Shown here in pieces: positions 33,806 through 43,614 of a stretch of DNA of 64,000 nucleotides. Source of the stretch: Azospirillum griseum (GTDB taxonomy: Bacteria; Pseudomonadota; Alphaproteobacteria; Azospirillales; Azospirillaceae); contig NZ_RXMA01000026.1 in assembly GCF_003966125.1 (NCBI RefSeq), forward strand, positions 2,356 to 66,355, read 5' to 3'. Position 1 is the stretch's first letter. Each line of letters starts with the position of its first letter. The notes beneath the pieces were generated by a model, which saw only the letters and a list, made by a program, of their open reading frames with translations, was not told where the DNA came from and searched no databases. The position numbers were made by a program, and so were the translations under genes.

Positions 33806-35601
33806 GCATCGCAACCCGCCTTGGTCTGGCCGCCTGCCTGTTCCTGATCCCCATCGGGTACGGCCTGTGGACGCAGAACGAAGCCAAGAGCGTCCAGATC
33901 GCCCAATCGCGCTGGGAGGTGGACGGGGCCAGCTATCTGCGCGGGATCGACGCGGTGCACGCCGCCATCGCCCGCGCCTTGGTTTTGCGTCAGCCGATGG
34001 ACAGCGGCGGTTTGGCCCAAACGCTGGCGGAGTTGCGCGAGCGCTATGGTGGGCTGTTCGGAACCGATGACCTGTCGCTGGAATTGGAAGCGCTGGTGCG
34101 GGCCAAGGACCGCAGTCCGACCAAAATCGAAGCGCGACGGACGTTGCGCAAACTGACCCAGCAGGTGGCCAACCGGTCGGGCATTCCGCTGGATCCGGAA
34201 ATGGCGTCCTTTTATCTCGGCGACATTTTCGTGCTGCGCCTGGCGGATCTGCGCGAGCTGTTGGTCGAGTTGCGTGGCGGCGACAGCCCCGGCGACGTCG
34301 GAAACAGCACCGGCGCGGCTCTGTTCAACGGGCGCATCGAAAGCCTGCTGCAGGAGATCGAGGAGGCGGTCAATTCGGCGACCGGTCCGCAGGGCTATCC
34401 GGCGATGACCGAGACGCTGAACGAGACCTTCCAGCCTTTTGGTCTGATGATGGGCCACACCATGACGATGCTGGACAATGGCGCGACCAACCCGGGGCTG
34501 CTGGCGGGGACCTTCGACGCCATCGACCATTTCGCCCGCGCCGCCAACGGCCAGTTCGTCGATCTTGTGGAGGCGCGGATCAACCGGCTGAACCGCGAGC
34601 GCCTGCGCAGCGCCACCATCGCCGGGGCCTTGTCGTTGCTGGCCTTCGCCGTGGTGGTGGCGATTGTCCGCATGGGGGTGATCGGGCCGCTGCGGCGGAT
34701 GACCGACGCGCTGGGCCGACTGGCCGACGGCGATGTGACGGTGTCGGTTCCCGAGACGCGCTTTGACGACGAGGTGGCCGATCTGGGGCAGGCGATGCAG
34801 CGCTTCAAAAAGGCGCTGGAGGACACGCGGTCGCTGTCCGACACGGTGGTGCAGGCGACCTTGCAGGTGTCCGTCGCCACCGGGCAGGCCGCCGTCGCCA
34901 TCGCCCAGGTGTCGGACGGTGCGCATGGGCAAATGGCGTCGGTGGAGCGGCTGCGCCGCTCCTTCCTGGAAACGCGGGAGGCGATGACGGCGGTGGCCGC
35001 CGTGTCGCGCACCGGACAGGAGCGCTCGCGTGATTCCGCCGACCGTTTGGCGGCGGGGCTGGCCGACGTCGGCGCGATGGCCGAGGCCGTGCGCGAGATC
35101 GCCGAGATGAGCAACGAGATCAACCGGGTGACGGTGGCGATCAGCAAGCTCGCCGCCCATTCGAACATCCTGTCGCTCAACGCGTCGATCGAGGCGTCGC
35201 GGGCGGGCGAGCATGGGCGCGGCTTTTCCGTGGTGGCCGGGGCGGTGGGCACGTTGGCGCAGCAGACCTTGGGGCTGGCGCAGGAGATCGCCGCCCTGGC
35301 CCGCCGCAGCCATGAACGGATCGCGCGCGGGCTGGAGGTGGCGGCGTCGGTTGGCGACCGGATGCAGGAGGTGTCGGCGACCATGGCCGAAACCGACCGC
35401 CTGTCGCAGACCATCGTGGACGAGGTGGAGCGCCAGCGCCAAAGCGTGGACGCCATTGAAGAGGCGCTGATGGAGCTGTCCCACATCTCCCACGCCAACG
35501 CGTCGGCCAGCGAGCAGATTGCGGCGACCATGCGCGGGTTGGCCGCCCTGACCGACGACACCCGCCGCCGTGCCGAGCAGGTGGTGCGCACCGAGGGGTG
35601 A
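33790..35601 (+). CDS. Methyl-accepting chemotaxis protein, last gene of the chemosensory operon
   Basis: A 603-residue receptor. TM1 is at about 10-26 (LGLAACLFLIPIGYGLW). The large periplasmic sensor, about 27-275, is mostly helical and I do not recognise its ligand class. TM2 is at about 276-298, then HAMP (LGRLADGDVTVSVPETRFDDEV). The tip is AAHSNILSLNASIEASRAGEHGRGF, with serines at two positions usually alanine. The C-terminus ends VVRTEG with no CheR tether. AGGAGG precedes the ATG, inside the 3' end of cheA. Confidence 0.92.
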   Translation: MLRRLSIATRLGLAACLFLIPIGYGLWTQNEAKSVQIAQSRWEVDGASYLRGIDAVHAAIARALVLRQPMDSGGLAQTLAELRERYGGLFGTDDLSLELEALVRAKDRSPTKIEARRTLRKLTQQVANRSGIPLDPEMASFYLGDIFVLRLADLRELLVELRGGDSPGDVGNSTGAALFNGRIESLLQEIEEAVNSATGPQGYPAMTETLNETFQPFGLMMGHTMTMLDNGATNPGLLAGTFDAIDHFARAANGQFVDLVEARINRLNRERLRSATIAGALSLLAFAVVVAIVRMGVIGPLRRMTDALGRLADGDVTVSVPETRFDDEVADLGQAMQRFKKALEDTRSLSDTVVQATLQVSVATGQAAVAIAQVSDGAHGQMASVERLRRSFLETREAMTAVAAVSRTGQERSRDSADRLAAGLADVGAMAEAVREIAEMSNEINRVTVAISKLAAHSNILSLNASIEASRAGEHGRGFSVVAGAVGTLAQQTLGLAQEIAALARRSHERIARGLEVAASVGDRMQEVSATMAETDRLSQTIVDEVERQRQSVDAIEEALMELSHISHANASASEQIAATMRGLAALTDDTRRRAEQVVRTEG

Positions 35602-35676
35602 CGCGGTCGCCCCTTGCGAGCGCTCCGGTCATGGCGTTCGAGCGTGTCCCGCTCCAGACGGCCGGTGCGCCAGTCC

Positions 35677-36909
35677 TCAAGGGGGCTGGCTCATCGCTTG
35701 GCCGGTGACGGCAGCGGCAATCTCGTGGCGGAGCGGCTGATGGCGGAACGGCGCACGCGCCTGCTGGCTCAGAAGGACCGCCTCGATGTCTGGGCGCTGT
35801 TGGGCGATGTCCGCCGCAACGGCGGCGCGCAGGTTGGGATGCAGGAACCAGTGGCAGGCGTGGACCAGCTTGGGCAGGAAGCCGCGCGCCAGCTTGTGAG
35901 GCCCGCCATAACCGCCCTCGATCGCTGACAGGCCGCGCTGGATCGCCTGCTCCACCGTTCGATGGTAGCAGATCTCGAAATGGAGAAAGCGCGCCTCCCT
36001 CCGGCATCCCCAATTGCGCAGACTCATCCGCCCGTCGCCCGTCACCGACAGCAGCGCACCGACCGTCACGCCCTCCCGATCGGCGAAGGTCAGCGTCGCC
36101 AGATCGCCCAATCCGGCGCACAGCCGCAGCAGGTAGTCGGCGGTCAAGGGTTGTGGTGTTGCCCGCCGCCGGTGCAGATCGTTCAGCAGATCAAGGAAAA
36201 GCGCCACATCGGTTTCTTTCACCCGATCGCCGGGCACGTCGCGGACCGTCACCCCGCTGTCGCGCACGGCGCGGCGCTCACGCCGCAACGTGATGCGTCT
36301 GCGGCTGGACAGGCAACCGAGGAACTCATCGAAATCGCGATAACCGGTGTTGCGCCACTCGTATTGAATTGTCTGCCGGGTCAACCATCCGGCGGCTTCG
36401 AAGCGGGCGCGGTCATCGTTGTCGGGAAAGGCTGCGTGAATGGAGGACAGGCCATAGCGTCGGGCCAGCGTCTCCATCCCGCGCACCAAAACCTGCGCCG
36501 TGCCGGGCGGCGCGTCGGGGTGAAGCAGGAGGCGCCGCCCCGTCACCGGCGCAAAGGGAACGGTGGTCAGCAGCTTGGGATAATACCGCCCGCCCGCCGC
36601 CTGATAACCAGCGGCCCAATTCTGATCCGCCCAATGGTCGTGGTCTGAATTGTGGCGCAGATAGAGGGGAACCGCCCCCACCAACCGCCCGTTTGGATCC
36701 CGCGCGGTCAGATGCGTCGCCTGCCAGCCGTTGGCCGGTCCCGCCAGTCCGCTCTCCTCCGCCGCGCGCAAAGCGGCGTGCCGGAGGAGCGGCCCCTGAC
36801 CCGCCGCGCAGGCGTTCCATGCCTCCGCATCCAGCGCGCCGATGTCGGGCACGACGGCGAGGGACAGGGGGAGAGGCGGAGGTGGCCCGGCTGGATTGGT
36901 GTCAGGCAT
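35677..36909 (-). CDS. FemAB-like / DUF482 acyltransferase
   Basis: A 410-residue protein of the GNAT-superfamily DUF482 group, related to FemAB peptidyltransferases. Visible family stretches: GPLLRHAALRAAEESG near the N-terminus, VPLYLRHNSDHDHWADQNWAAGYQAAG, QYEWRNTGYRDFDEFLGCLSSRRRITLRRERR, and HFEICYHRTVEQAIQRGLSAIEGGYGGPHKLARGF near the end. The substrate is unknown. The gene converges with the chemosensory operon and has no obvious partner. Three 18-bp repeats lie just upstream of its start. Confidence 0.85.
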   Translation of the reverse strand: MPDTNPAGPPPPLPLSLAVVPDIGALDAEAWNACAAGQGPLLRHAALRAAEESGLAGPANGWQATHLTARDPNGRLVGAVPLYLRHNSDHDHWADQNWAAGYQAAGGRYYPKLLTTVPFAPVTGRRLLLHPDAPPGTAQVLVRGMETLARRYGLSSIHAAFPDNDDRARFEAAGWLTRQTIQYEWRNTGYRDFDEFLGCLSSRRRITLRRERRAVRDSGVTVRDVPGDRVKETDVALFLDLLNDLHRRRATPQPLTADYLLRLCAGLGDLATLTFADREGVTVGALLSVTGDGRMSLRNWGCRREARFLHFEICYHRTVEQAIQRGLSAIEGGYGGPHKLARGFLPKLVHACHWFLHPNLRAAVAADIAQQRPDIEAVLLSQQARAPFRHQPLRHEIAAAVTGQAMSQPP

Positions 36910-37395
36910 GCTGCGTTCCGCAAAAAAGAGCAGGGCCTTGCGTTACAGCTTTGCCGTGCGTTTCAACTGGGCCTTGCGATTCAAGGGGCATCGCCAAGCC
37001 GTTGCGGGTCCGGGTGGGCAGACTTCCCAGCAAGGTCGATCCGTGGCGCAGTTTACCCCACCCATCCGCTTTGCGGGGAGCCAACTGCGCATGATCGGGG
37101 ACCGGGGTTTTGGTTGCGGAACGTCCACTTCGCCCCCTGCGGTGTCCGCGCTGCCTTGGCGGCGTCGGGAATGCTCGCAAACCGAGATGGGAAATCAGAA
37201 ATGTTGATCTTTGTGTATCAAAGCGCGCATGGCTATATTTTTATTGACGATGATAAAGTGCGTTACGCATCGTATTGGTTGATGAATGCGGGCGATAAGG
37301 CGGAAAGCCCGGAATCGCGAGAATCGCTTGATTGAGCGTGTCTGGGCCGGTGGTCCCAACCATAACCCTGTTCCATGCACCCGTGCGGAGGCGAT
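36910..37395. other. 486-bp gene-poor region before the metallo-hydrolase gene
   Basis: It holds three 18-bp repeats (36936-36989, listed separately) and a composition shift to AT-rich DNA from about 37195. A 44-codon frame at 37201-37335 (MLIFVYQSAHGYIFIDDD) has no ribosome site and no recognised family. CTTTG-TGTAT-CAAAG at 37209-37223 is a short hairpin. The AT shift may mark the left boundary of acquired DNA. Confidence 0.5.
36936..36989. repeat. Three tandem 18-bp degenerate repeats
   Basis: Units start at 36936, 36954 and 36972: CCTTGCGTTACAGCTTTG, CCGTGCGTTTCAACTGGG and CCTTGCGATTCAAGGGGC. The core CC(T/G)TGCG(T/A)TT/ACA is best kept. The exact 18-bp period suggests protein binding on a regular helical spacing, or a decayed repeat. 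They lie 27 bp upstream of the FemAB-like start. Confidence 0.5.
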
Positions 37396-38718
37396 ATGCC
37401 CTGGAGTCTGGAAATTTGTCACATTGGCCTGCTCGGAACGGGTGACGCAACGCTGATTGTGGCCACCTTTCAGGATGGTGATGAAGAGGTGCTGAAGCGG
37501 AGCAGCGTGCTGATTGATGGCGGGCGCTCCGAGGCCACCGGAATGGTGGAAGAGGTCTTGGCGGTGTATGGGATCAATGATGACGCTCCGTTGGGGGCCG
37601 TCGCGGTCACGCATTATGACGCGGATCATTTCAACGGCGTGAGGGATCTGATCAGACCGCCCCAAAAGAGACGGCGCACAGACATGTACCGTGATGTGCG
37701 TGTCTATGATCGGGGACGAACTCAGAACGTCACTGTGCCGGCGCAGGGGACTACATCAAGGAGTGCATCAATAATTGCGAATTTTAGAAATCCTGCGACA
37801 AAAAACGAATCAATAATTCACCCATACTCTTATATGATAAAAGACAATTGCGAACGTAATCTTGTTACAAGAGATGTTCTATCAAGTGTGAATCAGCTGC
37901 GAATAACCACCAATGCGCGTTTCCCGTTCGATGATCCAAGAGTGACAAACGCCGGAATCCGCCCTCCATACTGGCTGATTGGACAGGAAATTCTGTGGAA
38001 TGGTGAGAATTTGGCGGATTTCCATCCAGACCATGCCCCGCGTTTAACATGCGTTTCTGCGAATACATATTATCGAACGGTGAATGGTGGGGTTGATGTT
38101 GTCCGTTCCGGGGGGCTGTCACGTGAGCGCAACGAAAACATCAACAGTCTGGGCTTTTTGCTGACCTTCGGAAATTTCCGTTATTTTGTTGGAGGCGATA
38201 TGGAAAGCGCGCAAGAGGATGCGCTGCTTCCTTACTTCAGATCTTTGCGGAATGGGAATGGGCCTCTGCTTCACGCGATGAAAGCCAGCCACCATGGGAG
38301 CAATTTGTCCTCTTCCCCAAATTTTCTGAAAACCGTCAAACCAAACGTGGTGATTTTCAGTTGTGGGCAAAACAATCAATTCCCTCATCCTGAAGAGCGG
38401 GTGATCTCTTCATTGCATCAATACACGCCGGAAACGAAATATTACAACACTGGGGAGAATTGGAGGATCGATTCAGAGTTTGGAATTCCGAACATATCCG
38501 GAGTATATCCTCGCAATAAAGACGGATCATTGATCATTGATCATCAAGTAAATTATCATTCTCATGTGAAAATTTTTATTGAACAACCTGACAATGATAC
38601 GCCGCCACAGGAATTTAGTGTGAATTTTTATTGTCCAGAGGCTGGACCAAATCTCAATCATGACGCAAATCATGATTACGTTCCAGCGAGACTCAGGGCT
38701 GATTATTTCACCATTTGA
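37396..38718 (+). CDS. ComEC-like metallo-beta-lactamase-fold hydrolase
   Basis: A 440-residue soluble MBL-fold protein. It opens with LEICHIGLLGTGDATLIV and LIDGGR. The metal motif is HYDADH at 73-78 (HxDxDH), followed by LLTFGNFRYFVGGDM, MKASHHGSN and a PNVVIFSCGQNNQFPHP stretch, the pattern of the ComEC/Rec2 nuclease-like hydrolase domain. There are no membrane helices, so this is a stand-alone hydrolase whose substrate may be a nucleic acid or phosphodiester. The middle of the gene (about 37740-38700) is distinctly AT-rich. GGAGG precedes the ATG. The giant repeat protein starts 32 bp after the stop, so the two probably act together. Confidence 0.83.
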   Translation: MPWSLEICHIGLLGTGDATLIVATFQDGDEEVLKRSSVLIDGGRSEATGMVEEVLAVYGINDDAPLGAVAVTHYDADHFNGVRDLIRPPQKRRRTDMYRDVRVYDRGRTQNVTVPAQGTTSRSASIIANFRNPATKNESIIHPYSYMIKDNCERNLVTRDVLSSVNQLRITTNARFPFDDPRVTNAGIRPPYWLIGQEILWNGENLADFHPDHAPRLTCVSANTYYRTVNGGVDVVRSGGLSRERNENINSLGFLLTFGNFRYFVGGDMESAQEDALLPYFRSLRNGNGPLLHAMKASHHGSNLSSSPNFLKTVKPNVVIFSCGQNNQFPHPEERVISSLHQYTPETKYYNTGENWRIDSEFGIPNISGVYPRNKDGSLIIDHQVNYHSHVKIFIEQPDNDTPPQEFSVNFYCPEAGPNLNHDANHDYVPARLRADYFTI

Positions 38719-38750
38719 TCTTTCCATTGACCCTTGCTCCGGGATCATCC

Positions 38751-41700
38751 ATGACCTCGACTCCCAGCCCCTTCGTGGCCGATCTCACGGCGCTGAAATC
38801 CCGTCTCGACCGGGCTGTGACCGGTGATGGTCTGCTTGATCTGACGGCCACGCTTCTTCCGGCCAGCGATCTCGCCACCTTCGTGGCCACAGCGCCCGAT
38901 CAGCGGATCCGGTTGACAAAACCCACGATCACCCTGAACGGGGCGGGGGCCGACCAGCGGCTTGACATCGATGGGGACATGGTTGGGCGGTGGAGCGTTC
39001 CCAATCTCGGCGGCGGGCAGTTGTCGCAGCTGTCGTTCTCCATCCGATACACCCAACCACCGCCGAGCGGTGGCCAGCCGGGGGTGGCGTTTGTCTCCAC
39101 CGTGGTGGTCAGAAAGGGCCGCCTCGCGCTGGCCGGTGCCAGCTTGCCGCTGACCGGGACTCTGGCGTCCGGTGGGGCCGTGCTGGGGCTGTCGATCGTT
39201 GGTGGCGGTGCGGGCGGCGATGCTCCGTCGATGACCGCTCTGATGACCGCGCTTGCCGGTCCCAGGGCGGCCTCCTCCGTGCCTGCCCAGGTGGTTGCGC
39301 TCAACGCGCTCGGGATCAGCGCTGGCGAGGTCCGTTTTGGCTTTGCGACCAATGCGGCGACAATCACCAACCTGACCGCGCTCTGTCAGGGTGATTGGAC
39401 GATCATCGATGGTGGCCTGTTCGCGTTGCGCCAAGTGGGTGTGACCTTGTGGGCCAGCCAGACCCCGGGCAACAGCGGGTCCATCGCCATCAGCAGTTCC
39501 AGTTGTTTCACCGCCACAACCGAGCTTTGTGGCCTGGTGGTGACGGCGACGCTGCACCTCACGCCGGGGCGGCAATGGCGGCTCACCCTTGCCACGCCGA
39601 AGGGCGTCACCCTGCCCAGCCTCGCGGACATCGCGGGCTTTGTGGGGGGCAGCGGGGTGCGTTCGGCGGTTGAAACCGGTTTGAAGGCGGTGGGGTTGGG
39701 CGACATCACCGTCACCTCGACCGACGCTGTTTTTGACATGAAGCGCCGTCGGCTCACCACCATGCAGATCGGTGGCCGGATTGGGTTCGCCGGTGTTGTC
39801 CTGAACGCCAGCGTGCAAATGCCGGAATTCCGGTTTCAGGCTCATTTGCCGTATGGCCCCGGTGTTGTTCCACCGGTGATCGCGCTCGACCGGGTGGCGG
39901 CGGAATGTCTGGGGGAAACCGCAGATCTGCCAAGCCTGACCATCTCCCGTCTGTCGTTGCTTGCTGCGCCGGGGGATGGTTCCTACAGCGTTTCGGTCAC
40001 GACCGAGCAGAATTGGGACTGGCGGGTGGGTGGCCCTGGCGGACCGGTGCTGACGCTGGAGCAGGTCGGGGCCACGCTGGCGCGGGAGCCGGGATCGGTC
40101 AGCGGAAGCCTGTCGGTTGCCACACGCCTGGGCGGTGTGGACATTGATCTGGCGGCCAGCTATCTGGGCAAGGGGGCCGGTTGGATCTTCTTCGGCTCGG
40201 CGAGCACGGGGGCGATCGATCTGGGCACGATGGTCGGGGATCTCGCCCGCCAGCTTGGCGGCGGCTTTCCCGACGCGCTGGTGGCCGCGATTGGCGGGCT
40301 GACCATCGATTCCCTGTCGGTGATGGCTGACAGCAAGAGCGGGACCTTCCAGTTCACCAGCGACGTGACGGTGACGGGCACGCTGCCGTTTGGCGATGTT
40401 TCCTACGATCTGGCAACCCGCGCCTTCATCACATCCGCCACCGATCCGGCGACGGGACGGCGCGGCTATGCCGGCAACCTGGAAGCGGATCTGGAGATCG
40501 GCAACGCCCTGTTCACGCTGACCTATGATTTCGGCCCCAGCCCGTCGATCATCGCCGGGCGCTGGCGCGCCGGGGCGGGGGAGAGCATCGGCGTTCAGGA
40601 CCTGCTGGACGCGTTCGGGATCGACGCCATCCTGACGGTCCCGGACGGCCTTGATCTTGGCCTGACATCGGTCAGCTTCGATTACCACACCGCCGACAAG
40701 CGCTTTACGATTTCGGCGGAATCCCGCCTGTTCGGCGATGCCTTCATCACCATTGGCAAGGACGTCCGGGGCAAATGGGGTGTTGTGTTCGGTGTGGACA
40801 TTCCGGCCCGGGCCAGGCTGTCGGCCATCCCCGGCATCGGATCGGCCTTTGCCGCCGCCGACAGGCTGACCTTCTCCCGGATGGCGGTGATGCTGTCCTC
40901 CGCCACCTTGCCCAATTACACACCACCGGCCCTGCCCGGGCTGCCTGCGCCCACGCCGTCCAGTGCGTTTCCGGCCCGTCTGCAGGCGGGGCGTTCGCCC
41001 ACGCCGACGGCCAGCGGCGTCACCCTGCAACTTCCCCCCGGCCTGTCCTTGGCCGCCGCGCTGGATTTCGTGACCTCCGGGGCGAACGACCCGTCGCTGC
41101 GCAACATGCAGGGGCTGGTGGGCGTGTCGGAACTGGTGATGCAAGCGACCGCCAACGCCTCCGGTGTGTCCCTGTTCATCGGGTTGGACGGCAAGATCGG
41201 GATTCCCACCGGCACGGGCAGCCGTCTGACCTTGGGCAACGCGTCGCTCGCCTTCACGATGAGTCTGGTCCCGGTGTATCAGATGTCCGGCGCGCTGGGC
41301 TTCCGCGTGTTCGGCACACCGGTGGAGGCGACCGCCCGCTTGATGGTGGCCCCCACCCAGGCGCAGGTGTCGCTGTCAGTGTCCAGCAGCGCAGGATCCC
41401 TGCCGTCCCCTCCGGGGATGAAGGGTCTGCACATGCGCCAGTTCGGCGTGATGATGGGCGTGTTCTTCGAGCCGCCCGGCCTGGATCTCGGCCTTCAGGG
41501 GCGTTTCCAGATCGGGAACGAGACGGCGTTGCGCGACGACGAATTCGCCATCGTGCTTCAGGTCATAGAGGAGGTGCCCAACATCCTCTATCTGTCCTTC
41601 TACGTCGATGAGATGAGCCTGGGGCGGCTTGTCACCCTGTTCACGGACCGATCCGCCCCCGACCTGATCGCGGCGATGGACATCGTCAAGGCCAGCCAAC

Positions 41701-43343
41701 TGTCCTTTTACTGGTGCGAGGCACCGGTGGCGCTGCCCGACGGGTCGGTTGGCCTGCCCGGTTTCGGCGTCAGCGCCGGGATTCGGCTGTTCTCCCTGGG
41801 CGGGCATATGGAGCTGTCCATCAACACCAGCCAGGGCATCAGCGGCACGGCGGAACTGGCCCCGATCACCATCGGGAATGCGCTGTCGATCGCGGGCGAT
41901 GGCAAGGGACGGACACGCACCTATCAGCAGCGTGATGGCGTGTGGGCCGAGGTGGCCAACAACGCGGTTGTCCGCAACACCCCAGCCCTGCCGACACGGC
42001 GCGAGGTGCTGGTGGCACCGGGCGGTCCGGTGGTGGCGTTCAATTGTCTGAGCAGCCCGTTCCTGCGCGCGAGTTGGCGGATTTCGCTGTTTGACATCGT
42101 CAAGCAGATGGTTGAGGTCACGATCGGCACCTCCACCATCAGCTTCGCGCTCACCTATCAGGTGGCGGGCATTGAAAAATTCGATCTTGCCTGCGCGTTG
42201 GCCGACGGCTTGAATTTTTCGGCCTCGGGGCAGTGCCGGATCGGCATCAACGCGGCGATCGGCCCCATCCATGTCGGCGGAGTGGATTGTGGGCGGCTGC
42301 GTTTGCAGACCCTGGTGGTCGCCGGGTTGAGCGTGGCGCTGACTCCCGCCCGCTTCAGCCTGGAGATGGTCGGCAGCTTTGCGTTCATGGGCCTCAGCTA
42401 CGCCATGCCAAAGCTGGCTTTGGCGGTGGCTCCGGCCTCTCTGGCCGAATTGCCTCCCAAGCTGGTGCAGATCATCGCCGACAACGCCGATGCGCTGTTC
42501 CGGGACCTGTTCCGCGACGCCGCAGCCTGGGCGCGCATGGTGGCCGACGGTGTGGTGACGGAGGTTGCGAACATTGGTTCCGTCCTGAAGAACGCCTATG
42601 GGCTGAGCGCGGAGGTTGCCGCCGGTCTGCTGAAGTCCACCGGCTTTGCCGTTGCCACGGTTGCCGGTGCCCTCAAGGATGGGTATGGGCAGACGGCGGC
42701 GGCGGCGGCCACCGCCCTGAAGGCGGCCGGATACACCGCCGCTGAAACGACGGGCGCGCTGAAACAGACCTACTCCCTGTATGCCGACGCTGCGGCGGCG
42801 GCGCTCAAGGCGGCGGGCTATGCCGTCAACGACGTCACAAACGCTCTGAAAACGGGCTATGGCCTCACCTCTGATGCGGCGGCGGCGGTGTTGCGGGGGA
42901 TGGGTTACGCCGCAACCGACACGGCGAACGCGCTGAATGCGGCTTACGGCCTGTCGTCCGACGCGGCGGCGGCGGCGTTGAAGGCGGTGGGGTATGCGTC
43001 CAACGACATCGCCAACGCCCTGAAGCAGAGGTATGGGATGACCGCTGAGGCCACCGCCACCGCCCTGAAAAAGCTGGGCTTTTCCGTGGATGAGACGGGG
43101 GCTGCGATCAAAACGGCCTACGCCGCCTCGTCCGACGCCGTCGCCAAGGCGCTCAACACTGCAGGCTACACGGCGGAGCAAACGGGCAATTATCTGAAGA
43201 CGGCGTTCAACATGAGTTCCGACGCTTTGAACAAGGCGTTGTCGAGCGCTGGTTTTTCCAGCAAGGACGTCGGCGGTTATTTGAACAAGGCGGGCGGTGA
43301 ATTGAAGAAGGTTGGCAAGAAGCTTGACCCCAGGAGATGGTGA
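38751..43343 (+). CDS. Giant DUF6603-like protein with C-terminal 29-residue repeats
   Basis: A 1530-residue protein of unknown function. I recognise it, from memory, as resembling DUF6603-domain proteins; I cannot verify this. Most of the chain (1-1280) is beta-rich with repeated short patterns such as LDIDLAASYLGKGAGWIFFG, LTIDSLSVMADSKSG and FGVSAGIRLFSLGGHMELS, suggesting a long stacked beta structure. No signal peptide or membrane helix is evident. Eight helical 29-residue repeats follow (42594-43289), then a basic tail LKKVGKKLDPRRW. It sits 32 bp after the metallo-hydrolase gene. A shell, scaffold or effector role is possible; none is shown. Confidence 0.75.
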   Translation: MTSTPSPFVADLTALKSRLDRAVTGDGLLDLTATLLPASDLATFVATAPDQRIRLTKPTITLNGAGADQRLDIDGDMVGRWSVPNLGGGQLSQLSFSIRYTQPPPSGGQPGVAFVSTVVVRKGRLALAGASLPLTGTLASGGAVLGLSIVGGGAGGDAPSMTALMTALAGPRAASSVPAQVVALNALGISAGEVRFGFATNAATITNLTALCQGDWTIIDGGLFALRQVGVTLWASQTPGNSGSIAISSSSCFTATTELCGLVVTATLHLTPGRQWRLTLATPKGVTLPSLADIAGFVGGSGVRSAVETGLKAVGLGDITVTSTDAVFDMKRRRLTTMQIGGRIGFAGVVLNASVQMPEFRFQAHLPYGPGVVPPVIALDRVAAECLGETADLPSLTISRLSLLAAPGDGSYSVSVTTEQNWDWRVGGPGGPVLTLEQVGATLAREPGSVSGSLSVATRLGGVDIDLAASYLGKGAGWIFFGSASTGAIDLGTMVGDLARQLGGGFPDALVAAIGGLTIDSLSVMADSKSGTFQFTSDVTVTGTLPFGDVSYDLATRAFITSATDPATGRRGYAGNLEADLEIGNALFTLTYDFGPSPSIIAGRWRAGAGESIGVQDLLDAFGIDAILTVPDGLDLGLTSVSFDYHTADKRFTISAESRLFGDAFITIGKDVRGKWGVVFGVDIPARARLSAIPGIGSAFAAADRLTFSRMAVMLSSATLPNYTPPALPGLPAPTPSSAFPARLQAGRSPTPTASGVTLQLPPGLSLAAALDFVTSGANDPSLRNMQGLVGVSELVMQATANASGVSLFIGLDGKIGIPTGTGSRLTLGNASLAFTMSLVPVYQMSGALGFRVFGTPVEATARLMVAPTQAQVSLSVSSSAGSLPSPPGMKGLHMRQFGVMMGVFFEPPGLDLGLQGRFQIGNETALRDDEFAIVLQVIEEVPNILYLSFYVDEMSLGRLVTLFTDRSAPDLIAAMDIVKASQLSFYWCEAPVALPDGSVGLPGFGVSAGIRLFSLGGHMELSINTSQGISGTAELAPITIGNALSIAGDGKGRTRTYQQRDGVWAEVANNAVVRNTPALPTRREVLVAPGGPVVAFNCLSSPFLRASWRISLFDIVKQMVEVTIGTSTISFALTYQVAGIEKFDLACALADGLNFSASGQCRIGINAAIGPIHVGGVDCGRLRLQTLVVAGLSVALTPARFSLEMVGSFAFMGLSYAMPKLALAVAPASLAELPPKLVQIIADNADALFRDLFRDAAAWARMVADGVVTEVANIGSVLKNAYGLSAEVAAGLLKSTGFAVATVAGALKDGYGQTAAAAATALKAAGYTAAETTGALKQTYSLYADAAAAALKAAGYAVNDVTNALKTGYGLTSDAAAAVLRGMGYAATDTANALNAAYGLSSDAAAAALKAVGYASNDIANALKQRYGMTAEATATALKKLGFSVDETGAAIKTAYAASSDAVAKALNTAGYTAEQTGNYLKTAFNMSSDALNKALSSAGFSSKDVGGYLNKAGGELKKVGKKLDPRRW
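42594..43289 (+). repeat. Eight in-frame 87-bp repeats encoding 29-residue helical units
   Basis: Units begin every 87 bp from 42594 with no insertion or deletion. The consensus is xYGLSxDAAAxALKxxGY, then xxxDxxxALKx. The third to sixth units are the closest to each other and the last two diverge (AYAASSDAV, AFNMSSDAL). The pattern predicts two helices per unit. Confidence 0.9.
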
Positions 43344-43614
43344 TTGGACGGTGGTCGTTGCGAGGGGGCAAGGCTGGGGTGCGCGGCGGTTGTCGCGGCT
43401 CTTGCGGTTGACGGCGATGTGTCCGTGTTCAGGAAACCGACGCTCGGATGGCCATGTGGTGTTTCGGGAAATGGAGGGCGCGGCTTTTCAGATGTTCTGG
43501 AAAAATCAAAGCCATAAGTCGGGCGCGACTGTGTCGGAAAATACGGCAAATTGATCCTTGAACCCCCTTCCGCCGCTCTCTAGGATTCGCGATGGCTGAA
43601 GCGGTTTCAACAGC

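Noticed and set aside
33367..35493. 708-codon minus-strand frame antisense to the last MCP of the che operon
   Set aside because: Shadow composition, no motifs.
37201..37335. 44-codon frame MLIFVYQSAHGYIF in the AT-rich gap
   Set aside because: No ribosome-binding site or family; kept only as a remark on the gap.
43344..43614. Possible small gene or element between the giant protein and the aminotransferase
   Set aside because: Short frames only, no ribosome site, no repeat; nothing supportable seen.
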